In this document: one piece after another, positions 1 to 7,460 of the stretch
How positions within the stretch are numbered: the first letter of the stretch is position 1
How the letters are laid out: every line of letters starts with the position of its first letter
Source: JASHPR01 sp963833885
GTDB lineage: Bacteria; Actinomycetota; Actinomycetes; Streptosporangiales; Streptosporangiaceae
Assembly: GCA_963833885.1 (NCBI GenBank)
Contig: CAWHZU010000008.1
Coordinates: 1-64,000 of the forward strand
DNA: 64,000 nucleotides
Direction of reading: 5' to 3'
Program-made: the position numbers and the translations under genes
Notes under the pieces: generated by a model
Told to the model about the DNA's origin: nothing
Seen by the model: the letters and a program-made list of their open reading frames with translations, nothing else
Databases searched by the model: none

Positions 1-4
1 CCTT

Positions 5-51
5 GATCGTGGTAGATCTCCCGCTAATAGCGCGGGCTAGCTACCAGGATC
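5..51 (-). terminator. two-tier hairpin downstream of the carbonic anhydrase gene
   Basis: Outer arms GATCGTGGTAG (5-15) and CTACCAGGATC (41-51) pair at 10 of 11 positions. Inside them, after 4-nt internal loops, CCCGC (20-24) pairs with GCGGG (32-36). The structure lies 14 nt past the stop of the minus-strand carbonic anhydrase, so a transcription terminator is the simplest reading. No clear U-run follows, so factor-independent termination is not certain. Confidence 0.5.
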
Positions 52-65
52 ACGGAAAGCCGGTT

Positions 66-554
66 CTAGCTGACTTCGTTCAGCTTGCCGGTGGCTACGT
101 CGAAGACGAAACCGCGGACGGCGTCGGTGTGCGGCACGAACGGGCTGGCCTTGATCCGGGCGATCGACTGCCGCACGTCGCCGTCCAGGTCGCCGAACGC
201 CTCGGCCGCCCACGGCGGCTTGATGCCGGTGTCCGCCTGGATGGCCGCCTTGAAGTCGTCGTCGGTGAACGTCAGCATGCCGCAGTCGGTGTGATGGATC
301 AGGATGATCTCGCGGGTGCCGAGCAGCCGCTGGCTGATCGCGAGGGAGCGGATCTCGTCGTCGGTGACCACCCCGCCCGCGTTGCGGATCACGTGCGCCT
401 CGCCCTCGGCGAGCCCCAGGATCGCGTACACGTTGAGGCGGGCGTCCATGCAGGCGATCACGGCCAGGCCGCGGGCTGGCGGCAGCGGCAGCGGGCCACT
501 GAACGTCTCGGCGTAACGCTGGTTATTGGCAAGCAGCTCATCGGTTGCGGACAT
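66..554 (-). CDS. beta-class carbonic anhydrase
   Basis: Interconverts CO2 and bicarbonate in the cytoplasm. The 162-aa product shows the beta-class zinc signature: the first Cys with its Asp-Arg partner in ACMDAR, and the HHTDCGM segment with the His and second Cys ligands. The short length and the RNAGG segment fit the small actinobacterial and mycobacterial beta-CA type. I chose the ATG at 554 because a GGGGAGG ribosome-binding site sits about 8 nt upstream; the longer reading frame to 659 adds only low-complexity Arg/Gly sequence. It is divergent from the IspH-like gene, and the 331-bp gap between them must hold both promoters. A supply of bicarbonate for carboxylases is the usual role; nothing here points to a special one. 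Confidence 0.92.
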   Translation of the reverse strand: MSATDELLANNQRYAETFSGPLPLPPARGLAVIACMDARLNVYAILGLAEGEAHVIRNAGGVVTDDEIRSLAISQRLLGTREIILIHHTDCGMLTFTDDDFKAAIQADTGIKPPWAAEAFGDLDGDVRQSIARIKASPFVPHTDAVRGFVFDVATGKLNEVS

Positions 555-885
555 GCTCTGGTCCTCCCCTTCGTGTTCGCGCTCTACCCTCGTCGTCACC
601 GGCTGGGGCCAGCGGCCGCCGCCGTCGCGTTCCGCGCAGCCGCCGCCGTCCCGTTCCACATGCCGGCTGCGTCGCAGGGAGGCCGTGGTCGCAGCGTTAA
701 ATCTAACTATTTAGATCGACTTAATCAACATTTTTCGCTCGGACGTTCTGGCCGAAGCTTGAGACTGCGCTGAGCGAAACGAGATACTGACCGGGGAATG
801 AGCTTCCTGCCGGCATCGCGGTGCCGTGGTTAGTTGGATCATCGGGGGGCGGCACCGCGGCCGGTTCAGTTCGGGGGACGGGGCT
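555..885. promoter_or_regulatory. divergent intergenic region with an AT-rich palindrome
   Basis: No gene in this 331-bp gap. Most of it is very GC-rich, but 697-735 is an AT-rich island containing a perfect inverted repeat, ATCTAA-CTAT-TTAGAT (701-716). This is a plausible operator or promoter element shared by the carbonic anhydrase (minus) and the IspH-like gene (plus). No cognate regulator is adjacent, so the binding protein is unknown. Confidence 0.4.
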
Positions 886-2145
886 ATGAATCGATCGGCT
901 GTGCGTGAGCTCGTGGCGCCAGATGTCAGTGTGGCCCCAGGTGAGGTCTTAGTCCCGACCGAGGTCGGCGACGCGGTGCACGGCCCGCTGCCGAGCCCGG
1001 CCGCCCAGCTGGTGGCCGGAACACTGCTGCGCAAGGGCAAGCACGTCAGCCATGGACCCGTCGGGCACTGCGCTGACCCGGGCGGTGACGACGGCGGCGC
1101 CGTGCTGTTCGTCGCGACCTGCCAGCAGCGGGATGGCTCGACGGCCGCCGTCGCCGCGGCGGCCAGCCCGGCCGACCGGGTCGCGGTGGCGGCGGCCCGC
1201 TCCGCCGTGGATGAGTGGTCGGCCGTGCTCGGCACCCGCAGGCTGCTGACCGGCGCGAGCCCGTGGTGCGCCGGGGCGGCGCAGGCGCTCGCCGACGCGC
1301 GGCATGCCGTGGCCGACCACGGCACAGTGCACGTCTACGGTGAGCTGGCCGGCGGCCCGGACGCGCTAGCCGAACTCGCCGGGCAGGGAGCGCTGTTCGT
1401 CAGGTCGCTCGACGAGGTCCCGGACGGCACCACCGTTTTCTTTCCGGCCCACGGCGTCCCGGCCGAGGTGCGCGCCGCGGCGGCGGCCCGCGGGCTCGAG
1501 GTCATCGACGCGACGTGCCCGCTGGTCCGGCACGCGCACGCCGAGGCGAGGAAGTTCGCCGAACGCGGCGACGACGTGCTGGTGATCGGCCAGCCCGGCC
1601 ACGTGGCTGTCGCGGGCATCATCGGTCAGGCACCGGGCGTGGCCACGCTGGTTTCCAGCCCGGGAAGCACGGCGGCGCTGCGCGTGACGGACTCGCGGCG
1701 GGTCTCGTACCTGTTGCAGCCCGGCATCCCGGTGGAGGACTCGGCGCCCGTGATCGCGGCGCTTCGGTCGCGATTCCCGGCGCTGCGCGGCCCGCATCCG
1801 GACGGGTTCTGCTACGCCGCGTCCGACCGGGCGGAGACCGTGCGCGTGATCGCGTCGGCGTCGGACGCGGTGCTCGTGCTCGGTGCGCCGGACGAGCCGG
1901 ACAGCCGGCGGATCTCCGCGCTCGCCCGCGACTGCGGTGCGCACACGCACGTCGTCTCCTCCGTCTGTGACATCCTCCCGTCGATGCTGGCCGGGGCGAG
2001 CGCCATCGGGCTCGCGGAATCGAAGTCGGCGAGCCCGGGGCTGGCCGCGCAGGTGACCGACGCCCTGTCCGGACTCGGCCCGCTGAGCGTGACCAGCCGC
2101 CGGGTCAGCACCGAGGTAGTCGGCGCACCATCCCGGCGGTCCTGA
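886..2145 (+). CDS. divergent IspH/LytB-like Fe-S protein lacking key catalytic residues
   Basis: IspH reduces HMBPP to IPP and DMAPP in the MEP isoprenoid pathway with a [4Fe-4S] cluster held by three Cys. In this 419-aa protein the three Cys are kept (C128 in SPWCAG, C211 in DATCPLV, C309 in GFCYAA), as is the His of PAHG. By eye alignment to E. coli IspH, however, His41 is Gly, the catalytic Glu126 is Ala (GHVAVAG for GHPEVEG), and the Thr167-Thr168 pair is missing. There is also an extra N-terminal domain of about 120 residues. It is probably a paralogue that keeps the cluster but not the normal reaction. The start at 886 follows GGGGGACGGGGCT; a GTG at 826 would add 20 residues. Its stop is 67 bp before the MetE-like gene, so the two may be co-transcribed. 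Confidence 0.8.
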   Translation: MNRSAVRELVAPDVSVAPGEVLVPTEVGDAVHGPLPSPAAQLVAGTLLRKGKHVSHGPVGHCADPGGDDGGAVLFVATCQQRDGSTAAVAAAASPADRVAVAAARSAVDEWSAVLGTRRLLTGASPWCAGAAQALADARHAVADHGTVHVYGELAGGPDALAELAGQGALFVRSLDEVPDGTTVFFPAHGVPAEVRAAAAARGLEVIDATCPLVRHAHAEARKFAERGDDVLVIGQPGHVAVAGIIGQAPGVATLVSSPGSTAALRVTDSRRVSYLLQPGIPVEDSAPVIAALRSRFPALRGPHPDGFCYAASDRAETVRVIASASDAVLVLGAPDEPDSRRISALARDCGAHTHVVSSVCDILPSMLAGASAIGLAESKSASPGLAAQVTDALSGLGPLSVTSRRVSTEVVGAPSRRS

Positions 2146-2212
2146 CCGCCCGTCGGCCCCAGGCAGCGGCCTATTGTGGCAGCGGGCACCCGCCGAGCCA
2201 CCGGAGGCACGC

Positions 2213-3238
2213 ATGCTCTTCCCGACTTCGCTCGTTGGCAGCTATCCCCAGCCGGACTGGCTGATCGACCGGGAGAAGCTCGCCGGGAGGTTCCCGCCCC
2301 GGGTCAGGGCCCTCGAGCTGTGGCGAGTGGATCCGGCCTACCTGGAGGAGGCGCAGCAGGACGCCACCCTGCTCGCGATCAAGGCACAGGAGGACGCGGG
2401 CCTTGACGTCATCACCGACGGCGAGATCCGCCGGGAGAGCTACTCCAACCGGTTCGCGACCGCGCTCGACGGCGTGGACATCGACAACCCGGGCACGGCG
2501 CTGGACCGCAGCGGGCACCCGAACCCGGTGCCAAGGATCGTCGGGCCGATCCGCCGGCGCCATCCGGTCCAGGTCGACGACCTCAAGTTCCTGCGCGCGC
2601 ACACCGACCGGACGCTCAAGGTGACCGTGCCGGGCCCGTTCACGATGTCCCAGCAGGCTCAGAACGACTACTACCGGAGCCGGGAGGAGGCGGCGTTCGG
2701 CTACGCCGAGGCGGTCAACGAGGAGGTCAAGGACCTGTTCGCGGCCGGGGCGGACATCGTGCAGCTCGACGAGCCCTACCTGCAGGCCCGCGCGGACGAG
2801 GCACGCGGCTACGGCGTGCCGGCGGTGAACCGGGCGCTCGAGGGCGTGACCGGCACCACCGCCGTCCACCTCTGCTTCGGGTACGCCGCGATCATCCATG
2901 ACCGGCCGTCCGGCTACTCGTTCCTGCCCGAACTCGCAGCGAGCACCGCGGACCAGATATCGATCGAGACCGCGCAGTCGGGGCTCGACTGCTCCGTGCT
3001 CGCAGCGCTGGACGGCAAGACGATCATCCTGGGCGTGCTCAACCTGAACGACGACTCGGTGGAGACGCCGGACCAGGTCGCCGAGCGGGCCCGCCGGGCG
3101 CTGCCGTACGTGCCCGCCGAGCGCCTGGTGCTCGCCCCGGACTGCGGGATGAAGTACCTGCCGCGGGAGTCGGCGTCCGGCAAGCTCCGCGCGCTCGCGT
3201 CGGCCGCCGGGGCGCTCCGCGCGGAACTGGGCGCCTAG
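2213..3238 (+). CDS. short cobalamin-independent methionine synthase (MetE C-terminal domain only)
   Basis: Expected to methylate homocysteine at a zinc site. The 341-aa protein corresponds to the C-terminal barrel of MetE alone; the N-terminal half that helps bind methyl-THF polyglutamate in the ~750-aa enzyme is absent. Zinc ligands are all present: H219 and C221 (HLC), E252 (SIET) and C311 (PDCG). The homocysteine-binding DGE (69-71) and LDEP motifs are also kept. Known core-only MetE homologues use other methyl donors, including methylated corrinoids in archaea, so the donor here is open. Start at the ATG with GGAGG 7 nt upstream. A second, different core-only MetE lies at 11.7 kb. A structured hairpin follows 16 nt after the stop. 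Confidence 0.88.
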   Translation: MLFPTSLVGSYPQPDWLIDREKLAGRFPPRVRALELWRVDPAYLEEAQQDATLLAIKAQEDAGLDVITDGEIRRESYSNRFATALDGVDIDNPGTALDRSGHPNPVPRIVGPIRRRHPVQVDDLKFLRAHTDRTLKVTVPGPFTMSQQAQNDYYRSREEAAFGYAEAVNEEVKDLFAAGADIVQLDEPYLQARADEARGYGVPAVNRALEGVTGTTAVHLCFGYAAIIHDRPSGYSFLPELAASTADQISIETAQSGLDCSVLAALDGKTIILGVLNLNDDSVETPDQVAERARRALPYVPAERLVLAPDCGMKYLPRESASGKLRALASAAGALRAELGA

Positions 3239-3254
3239 CGCGCACCCCGCCGGC

Positions 3255-3304
3255 CATCGATGTACCAAAGGGTTCGATCTTGCGAGCCCAGAGGTACATC
3301 GATG
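3255..3304. repeat. structured dispersed hairpin element, copy A
   Basis: Perfect 12-bp arms CATCGATGTACC (3255-3266) and GGTACATCGATG (3293-3304) enclose 26 nt. Within the loop GGGTTCG and CGAGCCC form a second stem, with 3-nt internal loops between the tiers. The same arms, the same 26-nt spacing and the same inner GGG/AGCCCA positions recur at 46619-46667. Both copies lie 16-18 nt after a stop codon, so a terminator or REP-like element is likely. Confidence 0.75.
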
Positions 3305-3344
3305 AGCGCGGCCGACCCTGGGCGGCGGGACTAGGCTGCGTCGC

Positions 3345-3788
3345 ATGACCGACGTCACCGATTTCGCCGCTCTGGTGCGGCGCGATCGCGGCCTCTGCGT
3401 GGTATCCACGCTGCGGGCCGCCGGAACGATCCAGTCCACGGTGATAAACGCCGGGGTGCTCGACCACCCGGTGCTCGGCGGGCCCGTGGTCGGCTTCACC
3501 ACCCGGGGCACCGCGGCCAAGCTGGTCAACCTGCGGGCCAGGCCCCGGGCCACGATCGTGGTCAGGGCCGGCTGGGAGTGGGTCGCGGTCGAGGGGCCGA
3601 CCGAGATCGCGGGCCCGGACGACCCGCTGCCCGGCTTCGACCCGGCCGGGCTGCCGGAGCTGCTGCGCGAGGTGTTCAGGGCGGCGGGCGGGACCCACGA
3701 CGACTGGCTCACCTACGACCGGGTGATGGCCGAGGAACGCCGCGCCGCCGTGCTGATCTCCCCGGAACGCGTCTACCCGAACGCCTAG
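3345..3788 (+). CDS. pyridoxamine-5'-phosphate-oxidase-like (F420/FMN) flavoprotein
   Basis: A 147-aa split-barrel protein of the TIGR03618/PPOX class, whose actinobacterial members often reduce or oxidise small substrates with F420 or FMN. The FTTRGTAAKLVNLRARPRAT segment is the conserved cofactor-binding strand-loop, followed by WEWVAVEGPTEI, typical of the second barrel strand. The substrate cannot be read from sequence. The gene stands alone between hairpin A and a convergent TetR gene, and both genes end on the same palindromic CTAG (3785-3788), so their 3' ends overlap by 3 bp. Confidence 0.82.
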   Translation: MTDVTDFAALVRRDRGLCVVSTLRAAGTIQSTVINAGVLDHPVLGGPVVGFTTRGTAAKLVNLRARPRATIVVRAGWEWVAVEGPTEIAGPDDPLPGFDPAGLPELLREVFRAAGGTHDDWLTYDRVMAEERRAAVLISPERVYPNA

Positions 3789-4429
3789 CGCTGCGCGGGC
3801 GGGCGGTAGGCGCGGACAAACGCGGCGACGCCGCCGGTGATGATTCGCTCGACCTCGGCGTCGCTTATCGGGACGATGCCGAACGTCGTCCGGGCGTTGA
3901 TCTGGTTGACCGTCAGCGCCACCAGGTGCTCGGCCGCCTCGGTCGGGTCGGTGATCGCGAGGCGGCCCTGCCCGGCCAGCCGGGCCAGAAAGGCAGCAAC
4001 GTTGCCGTGCATGGTGGACGAGGGCTGTTCCGCCCTTACCAGCGCGGGAAAGAACGGGGCCTCGGCCATGATCAGCCGCACCAGGGCGATCCGGTCCGGC
4101 GCAGTGGTCATGGTGCGCGCGACCTCGAGGGCGAACGCGGTGAGGCTCTGCTGCACGTCGGTAACCTCGCCGAGGTGCTTCTCGGCGATCCCGCGGAACG
4201 TCGCCATCATCGAGTCGTAGGTGTCCTGCAGCACCGAGCGGAAGAGGTTCTCCTTGTCGCCGTACCGGTTGTAGATCGTGCGCTTCGACACCCCGGCCTC
4301 GGCCGCGATCGCGTCGACGCTGGTGCGCTCGTAGCCGTCGCGCAGGAACAGCCGCAGCGCGGCCTGCGCGATCGCCTCCCCCTTCGGCCCGGCCGCGCCG
4401 ACCGCCCGGCCCGCTAGCACACCCGTCAC
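3785..4429 (-). CDS. TetR/AcrR family regulator, probable repressor of the adjacent MFS exporter
   Basis: A 214-aa one-component regulator. The N-terminal HTH runs roughly from residue 18 to 65, with the recognition part in AGVSKRTIYNRYGDKENLF, a textbook TetR motif. The C-terminal ligand domain resembles the TetR_C_7/AefR type. It is divergent from an MFS drug-type exporter 89 bp away, the usual arrangement in which TetR blocks both promoters until an exported compound binds. Start is GTG at 4429 with GAGG 7 nt upstream. Confidence 0.92.
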   Translation of the reverse strand: MTGVLAGRAVGAAGPKGEAIAQAALRLFLRDGYERTSVDAIAAEAGVSKRTIYNRYGDKENLFRSVLQDTYDSMMATFRGIAEKHLGEVTDVQQSLTAFALEVARTMTTAPDRIALVRLIMAEAPFFPALVRAEQPSSTMHGNVAAFLARLAGQGRLAITDPTEAAEHLVALTVNQINARTTFGIVPISDAEVERIITGGVAAFVRAYRPPAQR

Positions 4430-4470
4430 CGCAGCACCTCGCCCTCTCCGGCTCCTCCAGCACCCAATTT

Positions 4471-4508
4471 TACACTGACCAGTTTACATGTATGCACTGC
4501 ACGGTGTA
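4471..4508. promoter_or_regulatory. putative TetR operator / divergent promoter
   Basis: The AT-rich gap between the TetR and MFS genes carries TACAC (4471-4475) mirrored by GTGTA (4504-4508), an ACTG-AC-CAGT dyad (4474-4483) and a perfect TACATGTA palindrome (4485-4492). This cluster of dyads overlapping both promoter positions fits a TetR operator. The exact binding site cannot be fixed by eye. The MFS ATG at 4519 has no clear ribosome-binding site, so its mRNA may be leaderless or nearly so. Confidence 0.5.
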
Positions 4509-4518
4509 GTTTACTTCC

Positions 4519-5973
4519 ATGAACGCGACATCCCCCGCTGGCCAGGCCTCCCCGGCGAATCCGGTGCGCGAGCGCCTGGACCCGTCCGTGATCAAGCTGA
4601 TCGTCGTGTTGCTCCTTGGCGCGATCCCGTCACTGCTTGACACCTCGATCGTCAACGTGGCCATCGACACGATCGGCCGCGACCTGCACACCAGCGTCTC
4701 CACGATTCAGTGGGTGATCACCGGCTACCTGCTCTCGTTCGCCATGGTCATCCCGCTGAGCGGCTGGGCGCTGGCCCGGTTCGGCGGGCGGGCGGTGTGG
4801 ACGTTCTCGCTGGCCCTGTTCATGGTTGGATCGATCGCGTGCGGCGCCGCCTGGAACATCGGCAGCCTGATCGCGTTCCGGGTGGTCCAGGGCGCCGGCG
4901 GCGGGATGATGACGCCGCTGATCACCACCCTGCTCGTGCAGGCCGTCGGCACCAGCAAGATCGGGCGGCTGATGTCCGCGATCAGCCTCCCGATCGTCGT
5001 CGTCCCGATCTTCGGGCCGGTGATCGCCGGGCTGATCATCAGCAACTACAGCTGGCGCTGGATCTTCTACGTGAACGTGCCGATTTGCCTGGTCGGGCTC
5101 GTGCTCGCCTGGCGGGAACTGCCGGCGGGGCGGCCACAGGGCGGCGGGGGCGCCGCGTCACGCATCGACGTGGTCGGGCTCCTGCTGCTGCCGCCAGCGC
5201 TCGTGGCGCTGCTGTACGGCCTGGCCGAGGTGGGCACCGACGGCGGCTTCGGCCACGCCGGTGTGCTCGTCCCGCTAATCGTCGGCGCCGTGCTGCTCGC
5301 CGCCTACTGCGTGCACGCGCTGCGCACGTCCGCGACGCCCATGGTCGACCTGAAGCTGTTCCGGTCGCGCACGTTCACCGGTGCGAGCACCCTGCTGTTT
5401 CTCGCCGGGCTCTCGATCTACGGCGCGATGCTGCTGCTGCCGCTTTACTTCCAGCAGGTCCGGCACGAGAGCGCGCTCGTGGCCGGCCTGCTGATGGTTC
5501 CGCAGGGCATCGGCAGCATCGCCCCGCGGACGCTGGCGGGCAGGCTCACCGACAGCATCGGGCCCCGGCTCGTCGTGCTGGCCGGGATCGCGCTGGCCGC
5601 CGTCGGCACGATCCCGTTCGCGCTCGCCGGGCTGCACACCAGCTACTGGCTGCTTGGCGCGGCCCTGGTCGTCCGCGGTGCCGGGCTGGGCCTCGCGACG
5701 ATCGCGGTCATGGCCGGCGCGTTCCAGGGGCTGAGCCGGGAGCAGGTGCCGCACGCCAGCAGCGCGACGCGGATCCTGCAGTTCGTCGGCGGCTCGTTCG
5801 GCGCCGCGATACTGGTGGCCGTCATCCTCGACCACTACGCCGTCGCCCACGCGGCCGCGGGTGCCGCGGGCCTGGCCACCGCGTTTGCCGCCACGTTCTG
5901 GTGGTGCACCGGCTTCACGGCCCTGGCCGTGATCCCGGCCCTGCTGCTGGCCGGGCTCAGGCCGCAGGCCTGA
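4519..5973 (+). CDS. MFS multidrug exporter, DHA2 (EmrB/QacA) family
   Basis: A 484-aa inner-membrane protein with the length and about 14 hydrophobic segments of the DHA2 proton-drug antiporters. It shows LLDTSIVNVAIDTI in the first helix (motif D1), GRAVWTFSLALFMVGSIACG around motif A and GAGGGMMTPL of motif C. It exports hydrophobic or cationic compounds at the expense of the proton gradient; the actual substrate is unknown. Control by the divergent TetR gene is very likely. The stop is followed 7 bp later by a strong hairpin. Confidence 0.9.
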   Translation: MNATSPAGQASPANPVRERLDPSVIKLIVVLLLGAIPSLLDTSIVNVAIDTIGRDLHTSVSTIQWVITGYLLSFAMVIPLSGWALARFGGRAVWTFSLALFMVGSIACGAAWNIGSLIAFRVVQGAGGGMMTPLITTLLVQAVGTSKIGRLMSAISLPIVVVPIFGPVIAGLIISNYSWRWIFYVNVPICLVGLVLAWRELPAGRPQGGGGAASRIDVVGLLLLPPALVALLYGLAEVGTDGGFGHAGVLVPLIVGAVLLAAYCVHALRTSATPMVDLKLFRSRTFTGASTLLFLAGLSIYGAMLLLPLYFQQVRHESALVAGLLMVPQGIGSIAPRTLAGRLTDSIGPRLVVLAGIALAAVGTIPFALAGLHTSYWLLGAALVVRGAGLGLATIAVMAGAFQGLSREQVPHASSATRILQFVGGSFGAAILVAVILDHYAVAHAAAGAAGLATAFAATFWWCTGFTALAVIPALLLAGLRPQA

Positions 5974-5980
5974 ACCGCCT

Positions 5981-6016
5981 CCCTTGTGGCCAGCACCATG
6001 TGGCCGGCCACAAGGG
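5981..6016 (+). terminator. strong hairpin after the MFS gene
   Basis: Perfect 11-bp arms CCCTTGTGGCC (5981-5991) and GGCCACAAGGG (6006-6016) with a 14-nt loop, starting 7 nt after the MFS stop. GGCCACAAG occurs again near 6063, just before the pucR-like gene, so part of this sequence could also be a regulator site. No U-run. Confidence 0.6.
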
Positions 6017-6104
6017 GATCTGCTCAGGTTGGACAAGGTGAGGGCTTGGTCCTTTGTGTTCGGCCACAAGAGCGAGCGAGCGTGACGATGTAGGCTAACG
6101 ACGT

Positions 6105-7460
6105 ATGGCGGACACGTGGCCGGATACCCGCCAGACGGTGGTCATAGACCACCGCGCGGTGCAGCACGAGAACGCGCTGCTGCGCGAGCTGGTCACGGTC
6201 TACCAGCACCTCACCGGGCTGACGCTGCAGGACGCCGACGTGTCCACGGTGGCCCGGCTGCTGGCCGAGCGGACCACGTCGACCGTGGCCGTGGTGGGCC
6301 GCGGGCTCGACGTCCTCGCCGCTGCCTCGGCCGACGCTGCCGAAGACGTGGCCGACGACGTCCGCGCATACCTGGCCAGCCCCCGGCTGGCCGCCGTGCT
6401 CAGCAACGCCGCGCAGACCCGCAGGTCGCTGCGGCTGCCCGACGTCGGCGACGCAGCCAAGGCAATGGCGGGGCGCCCCGCAGGTGGGGTCATCGTTGCG
6501 CCGATCCTGGTCGGCGACGACGTTCCCGCGTACCTGATGACGTTCGGCAGCGACCGGCAGGGCGACGACATGAGCCTGCTGGTCACCGAGCACGCCGCGA
6601 CGATCTGCGGCGTGATCCTCGGCCGGGAACGGATCGTGGCCGCGGCGGCCCGGCAGGTCAGGGACGACTTGTTCGAGGGGCTGCTGATCGGCGGCGGGCG
6701 CGACAACGGCGAGGTGGCACGGTGGGCCAGGCACCTCGGCTACGACGCCACCCGCGAGCACCGGGTCCTGGCGGTCACGTTCGAGGCCGCCGGGCCGGCG
6801 CGGCCTGCCGGGGCGGCCACGGCGCTCCGGAACCGGGTTGCCGCCGCGATCGACCACTTCTTCACGAACCGGGTGCCCGGCGCGATCACCTCGGTCCGCG
6901 ATGACGAGGTGGTGGTCGTGATTCCCGAGCCGACCGACCAGCATCCCAGCGCCGAGGCAGGCCGACTGGCCGCTGGCTGCCAGGCCCGGATGCGGGACAC
7001 GTTCCCCGAGGCGGTGGTCACGATCGGCATCGGCGGCATCTGCCGCGATCCGGCCGACATCGCCCGCTCCTACGGCCAGGCACGCCGGACGATCGACGCG
7101 GTCCAGCGCCTGGGCCGTCAGGGCCAGGTGGTGGCGTTCGAGGACCTCGGTGTGCACCGGCTGCTGCTGCAGGTCCCCGACCTGGCCGAATTGAGGTCGT
7201 TCGCGGTCGAGATCCTGGGCAAGCTCAGCGCGCAGGAACACCAGCGCGGCGCCGAACTGCTGACGACGCTCGCCTGCTACTTCCGGGAAAACAGCAGCCC
7301 GCAGCGGACCGCGCGCAGCCTGCACGTGCACCCGAACACGGTCGCCTACCGGATCCGGCGGATCCAGGAGATCACCGGCATCCAGCTCGACAACTACCGC
7401 GACCGGCTGATGGCCCAGGTCGCGCTCGAGATCATCGACGCGCTAGGGGGCCTACCGTGA
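6105..7460 (+). CDS. PucR/CdaR-family transcriptional regulator, first gene of the C1 operon
   Basis: A 451-aa regulator with a GAF-like N-terminal half, a GGDEF-like middle region and the C-terminal PucR HTH: HPNTVAYRIRRIQEITG at about residues 408-424. PucR proteins typically activate purine, polyamine or amine catabolism genes in response to small metabolites. This one is the first gene of a run in which every junction overlaps or nearly does: its TGA overlaps the GTG of the next gene by 4 bases. It therefore probably senses a substrate or C1 metabolite and controls the downstream methyltransferase-metK operon. Ligand unknown. Confidence 0.88.
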   Translation: MADTWPDTRQTVVIDHRAVQHENALLRELVTVYQHLTGLTLQDADVSTVARLLAERTTSTVAVVGRGLDVLAAASADAAEDVADDVRAYLASPRLAAVLSNAAQTRRSLRLPDVGDAAKAMAGRPAGGVIVAPILVGDDVPAYLMTFGSDRQGDDMSLLVTEHAATICGVILGRERIVAAAARQVRDDLFEGLLIGGGRDNGEVARWARHLGYDATREHRVLAVTFEAAGPARPAGAATALRNRVAAAIDHFFTNRVPGAITSVRDDEVVVVIPEPTDQHPSAEAGRLAAGCQARMRDTFPEAVVTIGIGGICRDPADIARSYGQARRTIDAVQRLGRQGQVVAFEDLGVHRLLLQVPDLAELRSFAVEILGKLSAQEHQRGAELLTTLACYFRENSSPQRTARSLHVHPNTVAYRIRRIQEITGIQLDNYRDRLMAQVALEIIDALGGLP

